The notes under the pieces: generated by a model
What the model saw: only the letters and a program-made list of their open reading frames with translations
Told to the model about the DNA's origin: nothing
The model's database searches: none
Position numbers and translations under genes: made by a program
Source: Planctomycetota bacterium
GTDB lineage: Bacteria; Planctomycetota; Phycisphaerae; Phycisphaerales; UBA5793
DNA length: 64,000 bases
Direction: 5' to 3'
NCBI GenBank assembly: GCA_013112555.1
Contig: JABFGK010000001.1
Span: 2,578,581 to 2,642,580 of the forward strand
In this document: in pieces, positions 17,250 to 25,682 of the stretch
How the letters are laid out: every line of letters starts with the position of its first letter
How positions within the stretch are numbered: the stretch's first letter is position 1

Positions 17250-19052
17250 CTACTCCTCGCCGCTCTCCAGGACCGTCATAAAGGCTTCCTGCGAAATCTG
17301 CACGTTCCCCACCATCTTCATCCGCTTCTTCCCCTCCTTCTGCTTCTCCAGCAGTTTCCGCTTCCTCGTCACGTCACCACCGTAACACTTGGCCGTCACG
17401 TTCTTTCGCACCGCCTTGATCGTTTCCCGGGCAATGACCTTGCCGCCGATCGCTGCCTGCAGTGGGATCTCGAACTGATGCCGCTCGATCTGACGCCGCA
17501 ACTTGATCAGCAACCGCCGGCCGCGCTGCTCGGCCGTGTCACGGTGGCAAATCACGCTCAGCGCTTCCACTGTCTGACCGTTGACCAGAATCTGCAGTTT
17601 CACCAGCCGATCGGATCGATAGCCGATCAACTCCCAGTCCATCGTGCCGTAGCCGCGTGTGATCGACTTCAGTTTGTCATAGAAGTCATAAATGATCTCG
17701 GCCAGCGGCACCTCATAATCAAGAATCTGACGCGTATCCGACAGAAACTTCTGGCTCTTGTACATCCCACGCCGAGAGTCACACAACTTCATCACATCGC
17801 CGATGGACTCATTCGGGCAGATAATCTCAATGCGAACGATCGGTTCACGAATCTCGGCCACATGGCTCATGTCCGGCAGATCCGCCGGGTTGTTAATAAG
17901 CAATACCTTGTCGTCACGCAAGAGAATCTCATACGGCACGGTCGGCGGAGTCTGTACCACATCGACGCCGCCCTCGCGTTCAAGCCGTTCCTGCACAATC
18001 TGCATATGCAGCATCCCGAGGAAGCCGCAACGGAAGCCGAACCCGAGCGCTTCGGAGTGATGCGGCTCAAATGTGAAACTCGCATCGTTCAGGTGCAGTT
18101 TGTGGATTGCCTCGCGCAGCGTCTCGAACTCCGCCCCCTTCTCGCCGCTGCTCGACGGGTAGAACTCGCAAAACACCATCCGTAGCGGTTCCTGATACCC
18201 AGGCAGTGCCTCTGCCGCCGGGTGCGCATCAAGTGTCACCGTATCGCCGATCCGAACATCATCAAGCGTCTTGATCGACGCAATGAGATACCCGACCTCG
18301 CCGGTGTTCAGTTCCCCGACCTTCGTGGCCTTGGGCGTGTACCGGCCGAGTTCCGTCACGTTCCACGTCCGGCCGCTGCTCATCATCCGCATGCGATCAC
18401 CAACCCGCAGTGTCCCGTCAAAAACGCGGATAAACACGATGATCCCTCGATAGTCGTCATAGATTGCATCGAAAATCAGACACCGGGTCTCGTTGATCAC
18501 GGAATCGCGCGGAGGCGGAAACCGAACACACAGTGCATCGAGCAGTTCCAGAATCCCCTCGCCCGTCTTGGCCGAACACCGCATGCAGTCCTCGGCCGGC
18601 AGCCCGAGCACCTGCTCGATCTCCATGGCCACGTCGTCCGGCATCGACCCGGGCAGGTCCGTCTTGTTCAGAACCGGCAGCAACTCCAGACTGTTGTCCA
18701 CGGCCAGGTAGGCGTTGGCCACCGTTTGCGCCTGCACCCCCTGGGTCGAGTCGACCACCAGGATCGCCCCATCGCAGGCGGTCAACGCACGGCTCACCTC
18801 GTAGTGAAAGTCAACGTGACCCGGCGTGTCGATGAAGTTCAACTCATACCGCTCGCCTTTGTACTCGTGGTACACCGTCACTGCAGAGGCCTTGATGGTG
18901 ATCCCGCGCTCCCGCTCCAGATCCATCGAATCGAGCAGTTGAGCCCGAGCCTCACGGTCCGAGACGGCATGGGTAATCTGCAGCAGCCGATCCGCCAGTG
19001 TGGACTTGCCGTGATCAATATGGGCGATGATGGAGAAATTCCGGATGTGCAT
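17250..19052 (-). CDS. lepA: Elongation factor 4 (LepA)
   Basis: A 600-residue translational GTPase, the usual LepA length. It begins MHIRNFSIIAHIDHGKSTLA with the G1 P-loop. Then come GITIKASAVTV (switch I region), DTPGHVDF (G3) and NKTDLPG (G4). The LepA-specific C-terminal half includes TRKRKLLEKQKEGKKRM near the end. It acts on the ribosome in back-translocation or in assembly and rescue under stress. I use ATG 19052 because it gives the conserved N-terminus; the frame is open to 19100. Downstream is a microsatellite and palindromes. Upstream on the same strand, 106 bases away, lies the first of three secreted paralogues. Confidence 0.97.
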   Translation of the reverse strand: MHIRNFSIIAHIDHGKSTLADRLLQITHAVSDREARAQLLDSMDLERERGITIKASAVTVYHEYKGERYELNFIDTPGHVDFHYEVSRALTACDGAILVVDSTQGVQAQTVANAYLAVDNSLELLPVLNKTDLPGSMPDDVAMEIEQVLGLPAEDCMRCSAKTGEGILELLDALCVRFPPPRDSVINETRCLIFDAIYDDYRGIIVFIRVFDGTLRVGDRMRMMSSGRTWNVTELGRYTPKATKVGELNTGEVGYLIASIKTLDDVRIGDTVTLDAHPAAEALPGYQEPLRMVFCEFYPSSSGEKGAEFETLREAIHKLHLNDASFTFEPHHSEALGFGFRCGFLGMLHMQIVQERLEREGGVDVVQTPPTVPYEILLRDDKVLLINNPADLPDMSHVAEIREPIVRIEIICPNESIGDVMKLCDSRRGMYKSQKFLSDTRQILDYEVPLAEIIYDFYDKLKSITRGYGTMDWELIGYRSDRLVKLQILVNGQTVEALSVICHRDTAEQRGRRLLIKLRRQIERHQFEIPLQAAIGGKVIARETIKAVRKNVTAKCYGGDVTRKRKLLEKQKEGKKRMKMVGNVQISQEAFMTVLESGEE

Positions 19053-19158
19053 GTCTGTCTTGTACCATTCCTTGCGTGGCCCAATGATACGACAGCACAC
19101 CGCCCTTCGTCGTCTGACAATGCAGGTTCAGGTGCAGACAGTGGGTGGAAATGTCCGC

Positions 19159-19953
19159 TCAGATAAGAATGACGCGACTCACGGCACACGTCGTCCGATT
19201 GACTGCCTGAACCAGCACTTGGCCGCAATACCCGTCGGGCATCGTCCCCTGCACGCAGAAGTTCCCGTTTTCATCGGCAGTCCCGTGTGCGGCCACGCGT
19301 GCATGGTCAACCTTGACGTAGAGACCTGGGCACCCCTCGATCGGGCCGGTACTCCCCAGTCTCAGCCCACACACCAAGGCCACCTCGTTGCCTGCGGCCG
19401 CGTTCTGGGCACACAGCCTCATATCGCCGGGACAATCACCTTGCGATACCACGGTGAAGCCAACCCGGCGGAATGTGACGTCATCCATCACGAAGTAGCC
19501 GTAGTCACCGACCACATGGACCCCATCAATCGGCTCGTCGTACCCCGAATCAAGGAATTGACCGGTCCCGGACCCGTCGAGGTTCACATGATCACTCACA
19601 TGGACCAACGTCGATGCGAGGTACAACTCGAAGTGGATCGGGTTGTGGCCGTGATCTGACCCATACCCATTGAAGAACGCACCGTCGAAAACGACAGGCT
19701 CGGCAAACTGAAAAGCACCGTACTGGTTTGCATACGCTCGCTGTGGCGGCGAACTCGCGTTGTATGGTGGCTCGTTTGTGTCGTAGTGCAGCCAGTCGGT
19801 CCAGTTGATAACCCCACCGTACCCGTCCGGGACTGGCCCGTCGCCGCGCAGCCCGTCAAACGTGATGACCTTTGCACCGGACGGGGCGGCCGTCAGAACT
19901 GAAAGGATCCCGAGTACAGCGGACGAAACGAACAACGAGGTGGATTTGCTCAT
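19159..19953 (-). CDS. Secreted protein of a three-gene paralogous family, member A
   Basis: The 264-residue product has a signal peptide (LFVSSAVLGILSVLTAAPSGA). Its N-terminal beta-rich domain (about 29-165) starts KVITFDGLRGDGPVPDGYGG, resembling the FDDL...PxGYGG domain common in secreted and PEP-CTERM proteins, and includes VVFDGAFFNGYGSDHG and YGYFVMDDVTF. A C-terminal module of about 95 residues begins at QGDCPGDM and has six regularly placed Cys (GDC, LC, GC, FC, YC, TC). It ends VLVQAVNRTTCAVSRVILI with no sorting signal. ATG 19953 has GGAG eight bases upstream. Function is unknown; an extracellular or carbohydrate-contacting role is a guess from the fold type. Confidence 0.8.
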   Translation of the reverse strand: MSKSTSLFVSSAVLGILSVLTAAPSGAKVITFDGLRGDGPVPDGYGGVINWTDWLHYDTNEPPYNASSPPQRAYANQYGAFQFAEPVVFDGAFFNGYGSDHGHNPIHFELYLASTLVHVSDHVNLDGSGTGQFLDSGYDEPIDGVHVVGDYGYFVMDDVTFRRVGFTVVSQGDCPGDMRLCAQNAAAGNEVALVCGLRLGSTGPIEGCPGLYVKVDHARVAAHGTADENGNFCVQGTMPDGYCGQVLVQAVNRTTCAVSRVILI

Positions 19954-20183
19954 GATGAGGCTCCGGTTGGGACGAACGAACAGACCTTGCCAACTGGCCC
20001 GGACCGCGACGGATACCCACATCACCATTAATATAACTGATTCGGTCGATGATGGAAAGCCGATCAGAATACGAATCTCGGAATCGGCCGAAAAAAGAGA
20101 AACGGGCGAATGGCATCTTGCAGCCACTCGCCCGCTTCGTATTCAGAGAACCAACTGTCACACAGACAGTCTGCTTCCGGCGA

Positions 20184-20966
20184 TTAGATGTACGCCAGAT
20201 TGCTGACCTCGCAGGTGGACAGATTCACTGCCTGGACGACGACGCGGCCACATGCACCGGCCGGGACGCGGCCCCTGGCACAGAAGTCGCCGTTGGCGTC
20301 GGCATTGCCGCGAGCGGCTTCCTTGGCCCGCTGAATGCCAACATACAGGCCCGAGCAACCCGGGACGGGACCCGAGGAACCTTCAGCAAAACCGTAGGCG
20401 ATGACAATACGGTCGCCGGGGTTGGCACGATGCGCACAGGCCTCCATGGTGCCCGGGCAATCGCCGGTCGTATCGACGCTGAAGCCGGCTTCGCCGGTCG
20501 TCACGTCGTCCATGATGAAGTAGCCGAGATACCCGACGACATTGACGGAATCAATCGAGCCGGCATAGCCGCTGTCCAGCCACTGGCCGACGCCCGAGCC
20601 GTCAAGATCGATCACGGCGCTGGTGTGGACGAGGCTGCCGCCGCTGAACAGTTCCATGTAAATGGGGTCGAAGCCGTGACCCGTGCCGTAGCCGTTGAAG
20701 AAGGCTCCGTCAAACGTTACGTCGGCCGCAAAGTCGAACTGGCCGGTGCCACCGGTGGGATACACGCGGCAGGGCTCTGAACTCGGGTTGTACGGGGGCT
20801 GCGCCCAGTCATAGTACTGCCAGCCATACCAATTCGAAACACCGCCGTAGCCCGGAGGCACGGATGCCTGACCGACGAGATCATCAAAGTTGATCACATC
20901 AGCACTGGCCGACAGGCCCATCGCAAGAATGGCACCGGCGGCAACTGTCAAACAAGTCTTCTTCAT
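20184..20966 (-). CDS. Secreted protein of a three-gene paralogous family, member B
   Basis: The 260-residue product has a clear signal peptide (MKKTCLTVAAGAILAMGLSA, cleavage near SADV). The N-terminal domain is almost identical to member C (DVINFDDLVGQASVPPGYGG, then NWYGWQYYDWAQPPYNPSSE). The C-terminal six-Cys module (TGDCPGTMEACAHRANPGDR ... CGRVVVQAVNLSTCEVS) is closest to that of the gene at 36206-37072. It has AGGAG seven bases before the ATG. Each paralogue has its own ribosome site and 200-260 base spacers, so the genes may be separately transcribed. Confidence 0.82.
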   Translation of the reverse strand: MKKTCLTVAAGAILAMGLSASADVINFDDLVGQASVPPGYGGVSNWYGWQYYDWAQPPYNPSSEPCRVYPTGGTGQFDFAADVTFDGAFFNGYGTGHGFDPIYMELFSGGSLVHTSAVIDLDGSGVGQWLDSGYAGSIDSVNVVGYLGYFIMDDVTTGEAGFSVDTTGDCPGTMEACAHRANPGDRIVIAYGFAEGSSGPVPGCSGLYVGIQRAKEAARGNADANGDFCARGRVPAGACGRVVVQAVNLSTCEVSNLAYI

Positions 20967-21222
20967 GCTGTTACTCCTGTATTTTGCAGCATCATAATGG
21001 TTGGCGATCCAGACATCGCTGTCATCTCAAGATAGCCAACACCGGCAGTCCTGAGTCACGCCCCATGGCTTGGATCACGGCTCGATTTCACAAAGCGGGC
21101 GAGCGGGTTAATTCATCCGCCCGCCCACTGTTCGATCATGAGATCCAGACATGAAGTTGTCCGCGAGAGACCCGGCCGAATCCACCGGGCCCAGGAACAG
21201 GCTTCACATCAAGCGATCGTCA

Positions 21223-22017
21223 TTACGGAGTCGTTGCCACGTTCGTCTTCTCGCAGTTGTCAAGATCGACAGCCTGAACCAGCTTGTTGCAGAAGGCCGG
21301 CCCGCCGGACTTGTTGAACGAGAACTCGCCGTTGCCGTCAAGGTACACGAACAGGACGTCGTTCGGGTACGCACGCCAGGCGTCGGCCCGCGCGATGTCA
21401 ACGCTGATGCCGCAATTCGGGACCGGAGTCGTTCCGGCTGCGGTGCCATAGGCAAACGCGCACTTGGCGCCGGCAGCGCCGCCGGTGATCGCAACATCCA
21501 TGCTCCTGTTGCAGTCGCCGGTGATCTCGAGCGTGAAGCCGCCGCCACCATAGGTGAGATCATCCATGATGAAGTAGCCGTAGTACCCAACGACATTGAC
21601 GGAATCAACCGTGCCGGCATAGCCGCTGTCCAGCCACTGGCCGACGCCCGAGCCGTCAAGATCGATCTGCCCGCTCGTGTGAACGAGGCTGCCGCCGTTG
21701 TACATTTCCAAGTAAATCGGCAGGAAGCCATGACCCGTGCCGTAGCCGTTGAAGAAGGCTCCGTCAAACGTTCCCGCTGCGGCAAAGTCGAAGTTACCGA
21801 CGCCGACGGGATACACGCGGCAGGGCTCCGAACTCGGGTTGTACGGGGGCTGCGCCCAGTCATAATACTGCCAGCCATACCAGTTCGAGATTCCGCCGTA
21901 GCCCGGAGGCACGGATGCCTGACCGACGAGATCATCAAAATCCACGACGGTCTGACCGTGGGCACCAAACGTGAGGCCCAACAGGCCGGCTGCTAGAGCA
22001 ATTCCAAACTTCTTCAT
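21223..22017 (-). CDS. Secreted protein of a three-gene paralogous family, member C with altered Cys module
   Basis: The 264-residue product has a signal peptide (MKKFGIALAAGLLGLTFGAHG). The N-terminal domain matches member B closely, and blocks of DNA over 50 bases are identical (near 20560-20612 and 21613-21666), which points to recent duplication or gene conversion. The C-terminal module has diverged: it keeps TGDC, the central NC, FCN and NC positions. It lacks the second and fourth Cys (reading DVAITGG and FSFNKS) and gains a Cys at AKCAF. GGGAG precedes the ATG. Role unknown. Confidence 0.82.
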   Translation of the reverse strand: MKKFGIALAAGLLGLTFGAHGQTVVDFDDLVGQASVPPGYGGISNWYGWQYYDWAQPPYNPSSEPCRVYPVGVGNFDFAAAGTFDGAFFNGYGTGHGFLPIYLEMYNGGSLVHTSGQIDLDGSGVGQWLDSGYAGTVDSVNVVGYYGYFIMDDLTYGGGGFTLEITGDCNRSMDVAITGGAAGAKCAFAYGTAAGTTPVPNCGISVDIARADAWRAYPNDVLFVYLDGNGEFSFNKSGGPAFCNKLVQAVDLDNCEKTNVATTP

Positions 22018-22484
22018 CTGCAGTTCTCCCTTTCAACATTCTGAAAGATACAGAGTGCTTTGTCTGCGGTCATCTCGTCACTGAGCACACGCGCACCCGG
22101 ATGACGACCGCCACGGTAAGTAGCCAAAATGCCTCTCCAGCCAAATGAACGAGGCTGAACAGGGTAACAGACAGTACTGAAAATGACGTCACAAAGCGAA
22201 GAAGGGTTCTCTCTCCAACTAGACGCTCTTTTCTCCGTCAACAGAATAACACATACAGCCTCAGGCCGTCAATAGAAAGACGGTCTTTTTTGAGAAAAGA
22301 GGCGCTATTGTGCCACCCGACCATTCTACAAACGGCCTGGGTGGACACATTCGTGCAATCTTACCGGCACAAGCCGATAAGGCGAGGTCAATACCCAGTA
22401 CTCAGGCATTGCTCAGGGAAACCCCGGAGCCACTTCAACACAAAGGTTCTCGGACTCCCAGTTGTCGATTCAGCTGCCGGAAGA
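22018..22484. other. 467-base intergenic region, AT-richer than its surroundings
   Basis: It lies between secreted member C and the dodecin gene, both on the minus strand. It contains a plus-oriented terminator-like hairpin (22264-22291). The half next to 22018 probably holds the promoter of member C. No gene is supported. Confidence 0.4.
22264..22291 (+). terminator. Terminator-like hairpin with T6, no plus-strand gene upstream
   Basis: GGCCGTC pairs with GACGGTC (one G-T pair) over an eight-base loop, followed by six T. The nearest genes on both sides are on the minus strand, so any transcript it ends is unannotated, or it shields against antisense transcription. Confidence 0.5.
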
Positions 22485-22706
22485 TCACCCATCAAGTCGG
22501 AAGCCGACCTTCAGTGTCACCTGCCAGTGCTGGACTGCCTGCCCGTCAATGTTCCCGCGAACCTCCACCACCTCAAACCACCTCATGTTTCGCACCGTCT
22601 CCGATGCCTTGGCGATTGCACTGTTGATCGCATCCTCGATCGACTTCGAAGACGTGCCCGTCAACTCGATCTTCTTGTATACGTGGTCACTCTCTTCAGA
22701 TGACAT
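22485..22706 (-). CDS. Dodecin family flavin-binding protein
   Basis: A 73-residue protein with the full dodecin pattern: [40 protein letters not shown], then [17 protein letters not shown]. Trp (in RWFEVVE) and the Gln in [10 protein letters not shown] match the residues that stack on and bind flavin in known dodecins. Dodecins form 12-mers that store or buffer FMN/FAD or CoA. GAGGAG lies eight bases before the ATG. It is 55 bases downstream of tRNA-Arg on the same strand. Confidence 0.95.
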   Translation of the reverse strand: MSSEESDHVYKKIELTGTSSKSIEDAINSAIAKASETVRNMRWFEVVEVRGNIDGQAVQHWQVTLKVGFRLDG

Positions 22707-22761
22707 ACCAGCGGCTCCTCACATACTTGGGATTGAAAAAACAAGATATCCAGATTCGAAA

Positions 22762-22835
22762 CGCACCCGGGAGGACTCGAACCTCCGACCTGCGATTTAG
22801 GAAACCGCTGCTCTATCCTGCTGAGCTACGGGTGC
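22762..22835 (-). tRNA. tRNA-Arg (anticodon CCT)
   Basis: On the minus strand GCACCCG (5', ending at 22835) pairs with CGGGTGC. The D arm (GCTC...GAGC), anticodon stem GCGGT/ATCGC with loop TTCCTAA, and T arm GGAGG-TTCGAGT-CCTCC are all complete. The anticodon CCT reads AGG. CCA is not encoded. Length 74. Confidence 0.96.
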
Positions 22836-23020
22836 ACAATCAATCTCAGCCGGCCACCGATTCGCGATACCGTAAACCATGCCCCAGGCACGGTCAATCA
22901 CGCTGCGACATTCCTCCATGCACACGCGACACGCCTGCCCAGCGTCAGCCACATCGAAAAACCTGAAAAAGCACCTGTTTTACGACACCATGTCAGTGCA
23001 AAATCTGTACCATTTCCCCT

Positions 23021-23302
23021 ATGCCCAGAATCAGAACCACGCCCCATTTGAACCGATACTTCCCTGCCCTGTCTGCAGGGCCCGTGGAAGTACAGGCAAG
23101 ACTGAGTGTGGCCGACCTGATTCGGGAGTTGGACCGCCGCTTTCCCGGGCTCGCTGCATACCTCGTCGATGACCGTGGTGCGCTTCGTCAGCATGTCGTC
23201 GTTTTCGTGGACAATCGCCCAATCGATGATCGAGTCGGTTTGAGCGATGAAGTCGATGAATCAGCCGACGTCTTCATTGCACAGGCACTCTCCGGCGGAT
23301 AG
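23021..23302 (+). CDS. MoaD/ThiS-like small protein ending in Gly-Gly
   Basis: A 93-residue beta-grasp-like protein: SVADLIRELDRRFPGLAAYL is the typical MoaD helix region, HVVVFVDNRPI the strand and loop, and it ends FIAQALSGG, with the C-terminal diglycine needed for thiocarboxylation in MoaD/ThiS. It may be a sulfur carrier, but no molybdopterin or thiamin genes are nearby. The following gene is a BNR-repeat propeller on the same strand. I recall this pairing from other bacterial genomes but cannot verify it here. The start is ATG 23021. Confidence 0.85.
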   Translation: MPRIRTTPHLNRYFPALSAGPVEVQARLSVADLIRELDRRFPGLAAYLVDDRGALRQHVVVFVDNRPIDDRVGLSDEVDESADVFIAQALSGG

Positions 23303-23395
23303 ACGACTGATCGTGCCCCACCGGGATCTGAACAACCGATTTCGATCCACCCACCTGCCATTGTGTGGGCTATTCGAATGCAGGAAGAACACACC

Positions 23396-24545
23396 ATGAC
23401 CACACCATCGAAGAATCTCATGCTGCTCGGGACCCGCAAGGGACTGTTCATCTTTGAACTCGACGGCAACAGCACCTGGCAATTCAGATCACATACACAC
23501 ATCGGGATACCCATTGCCTATGCCATGCTGGACCACCGCTCCGGGATCCTCTGGGCTTGTCAGGATCACGGGCACTGGGGCCAGAAACTCGTCCGCTCGC
23601 GCGATCTGGGCGAAACATGGGAGGAAGTGACGGCACCGGCATACCCCGACGGTGAACAGATCATCAACTCCTTTGCCACCGGGGGCAAAACAGAGAAAAA
23701 GCCGGCCACCCTGCGATACCTCTGGTGCATGGCCGAAGGAGGCGATGACCGTCCCGATCGACTCTTCATCGGGACCGAGCCCGGCGGCCTGTTCGTCTCT
23801 GAGGACGGCGGCGATTCCTGGTCCCTGGTCCGAGGCCTGTGGGACCACCCCTCCCGGACCGAAGGTAACTGGTTCGGCGGCGGGCGCGACGATGCCGGCA
23901 TCCATTCCATCATCATCGACCCGAACGACTCGGCCCGCATCCTCATCGGCGTCAGTTGTGCCGGCGTGTTCGAATCAACGGATGACGGCACAACCTGGAA
24001 CCCACGAAACACCGGCCTGCGCGCTGACTTCCTGCCAAATCCGGATGCCGAGGTCGGGCAAGACCCGCACCTGGTCGTCATGTGCCCATCGCATACCGAT
24101 GCCCTCTGGCAGCAAAACCACTGCGGCATATTCAGAAGCACCGACGGGCGCCAAGACCTGGCAGGACGCCGGCGAACGTGACGGCGGACCCGCAAACTTC
24201 GGCTTTGCCATCGCCGTCGATCAACGAGACCCCGACACCGCCTGGGTCGTCCCCGGGCTCTCAGACGAGCGTCGAGTCACCGTCGGGGCAGCACTCGTCG
24301 TCTGCCGCACAGAGGACGGCGGAAAATCCTGGCAACAACTCCGAAACGGCCTCCCGCAGGATCACGCATACGACATCGTTTACCGCCATGCGCTCGACCT
24401 TCACGGCGAGACTCTGGCCTTCGGCTCAACCACCGGCAACGTCTACACCTCGCTCGATCGCGGCGACACGTGGCACTGCCTGGGCACGAATCTCCCGCCG
24501 GTGTACTCGATCCGTTTCGCGGTTGCACACGAATCACCCAAATAA
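23396..24545 (+). pseudogene. BNR/Asp-box beta-propeller (exo-sialidase-like), frameshifted near 24146
   Basis: The protein begins MTTPSKNLMLLGTRKGLFIF and carries five Asp-box turns: SEDGGDSW, STDDGTTW, STDGAKTW (rebuilt across the shift), TEDGGKSW and SLDRGDTW, as in BNR/sialidase or photosystem-stability-type propellers. The frame breaks at the run GGG at 24146-24148. One extra G turns GACGGCGCC into GACGGGCGCC, and the downstream half continues in another frame to 24545 with full similarity of style. The total length is one base over a multiple of three. Either the gene is newly inactivated or this is a single-base sequence error. No signal peptide is present, so it is probably cytoplasmic. 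It lies 93 bases after the MoaD-like gene, and AGGAAG precedes ATG 23396. Confidence 0.82.
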
Positions 24546-24856
24546 CACGCATGCGTCGCATTTGAGCAAAAAAAGTCACCTGTGGGTACGGGAATAGAAG
24601 AACAGGATTCACACGTTTTCCGTATGGATGACTGTACAGAAGACCCCCCGGAACCGGCCAGGATGCCTTACGGGAACGGGCAATAAATCGCTTTCTCTCC
24701 TTCCGACGTTGGCCGTACAGTCCCAGTACGGTCAATGTCGTTTTTGGCCTGCCCAGCGCAAGAAAATGTCCGGATAGACCTGCCACGCTCGGTCAGGACC
24801 TGTTGTGCATTGCCATTCTTAAAGGAATCTTGCGGTCATCCGGGCCAAAGCACGCC
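24546..24856. other. 311-base convergent intergenic region without recognised features
   Basis: It lies between the ends of the convergent BNR and CII-like genes. I see no gene, RNA or strong terminator. Confidence 0.35.
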
Positions 24857-25345
24857 TCACGGCTGTGAGGAAGCCTCCTGCCCTGGCCCTGAGGTCAGGA
24901 TCGGCTCGTTGGCCGGCCTCACGGACCGCTCAGCCTGGACGGCCCGGGCCAGGCAGATCAGGGCCTCAACGGCCTCACGGATCTCGATCTCATCCATTCG
25001 GCTGATCTCGCCGTCACTGATCGCAGCAATCGCCTCTGCACATTCCTTGACCGCATTCACCGACGCTGCCTCGATGGCCTCCTCGCGAATGAAAAAGCCG
25101 CCCATCTGCTGACAGATGTAGTCGAGCGAACGATCCCCGGCCTCCGGGGCTGAGCACTGCAGTGCACGAATCAGCCGCTCGATCGGATTCGGCTGAGCCC
25201 CCGACAGCATCCGATTCACTTGCCGGGTACTCAGTTCGAGTCCCGAGGAAAACCGCTTCACGCCGACGCTATCGACCATGTGCTGGAAGTACTCAGATGC
25301 TTCCCGTGTCAGTTCGTCAACTGGGCCGGATTCGTGGTGCGCCAT
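24857..25345 (-). CDS. Small helix-turn-helix-like regulator, phage CII-type (tentative)
   Basis: A 162-residue, mostly helical acidic protein. Residues about 25-60 (VGVKRFSSGLELSTRQVNRM followed by LSGAQPNPIERLIRALQC) look like a helix-turn-helix in which the second helix is LSTRQVNRMLSG, reminiscent of phage CII-family regulators that bind as tetramers. The rest (MGGFFIREEAIEAASVNAVK and on) is helical, with a charged tail. ATG 25345 has GAGGT just upstream; the open frame continues to 25504 but the added part is not protein-like. It sits alone, divergent from the acyl-CoA ligase gene, with no other phage genes around. Confidence 0.6.
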   Translation of the reverse strand: MAHHESGPVDELTREASEYFQHMVDSVGVKRFSSGLELSTRQVNRMLSGAQPNPIERLIRALQCSAPEAGDRSLDYICQQMGGFFIREEAIEAASVNAVKECAEAIAAISDGEISRMDEIEIREAVEALICLARAVQAERSVRPANEPILTSGPGQEASSQP

Positions 25346-25682
25346 AGTGACCTCGGTATCGAAAACAAAAAGAGTGCCGCAGACTCGTTGGTGATGGCTA
25401 CCCCCGGATCCCGACGGGACTTCGTGCCGAAGAGACACCGAAAGAACCGCCCACGGGGTGAGTGGGTCATGATACGCCCCAAGATACCGGCCACGCGTCA
25501 ACACGGCACAAGTGCAGCACAGTTTTTTCCAGACAGTCTCCCGACCCAGGCGAATACGGCCAAGACCTCACCTCCAGCAATAGCACCACCCTGCGTGGGT
25601 ACAATACGGTCATACAACAGCCTGCGGAGGGGAATCCGGTCGACCGTGCCGTGAGTACGGCACTGATGGAGAGCGAGCGTTG
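25346..25682. promoter_or_regulatory. Divergent spacer between the CII-like gene and the acyl-CoA ligase gene
   Basis: This 337-base spacer separates divergent genes and should contain both promoters. No operator repeat or -10 element stands out. Short frames in it are not supported. Confidence 0.35.

Noticed and set aside
18222-19166. 314-codon plus-strand frame
   Set aside because: Antisense to lepA, which is unmistakable.
24857-25345. Prophage remnant around the CII-like regulator
   Set aside because: No integrase, structural gene or attachment repeat is nearby; a single regulator-like gene is not enough.
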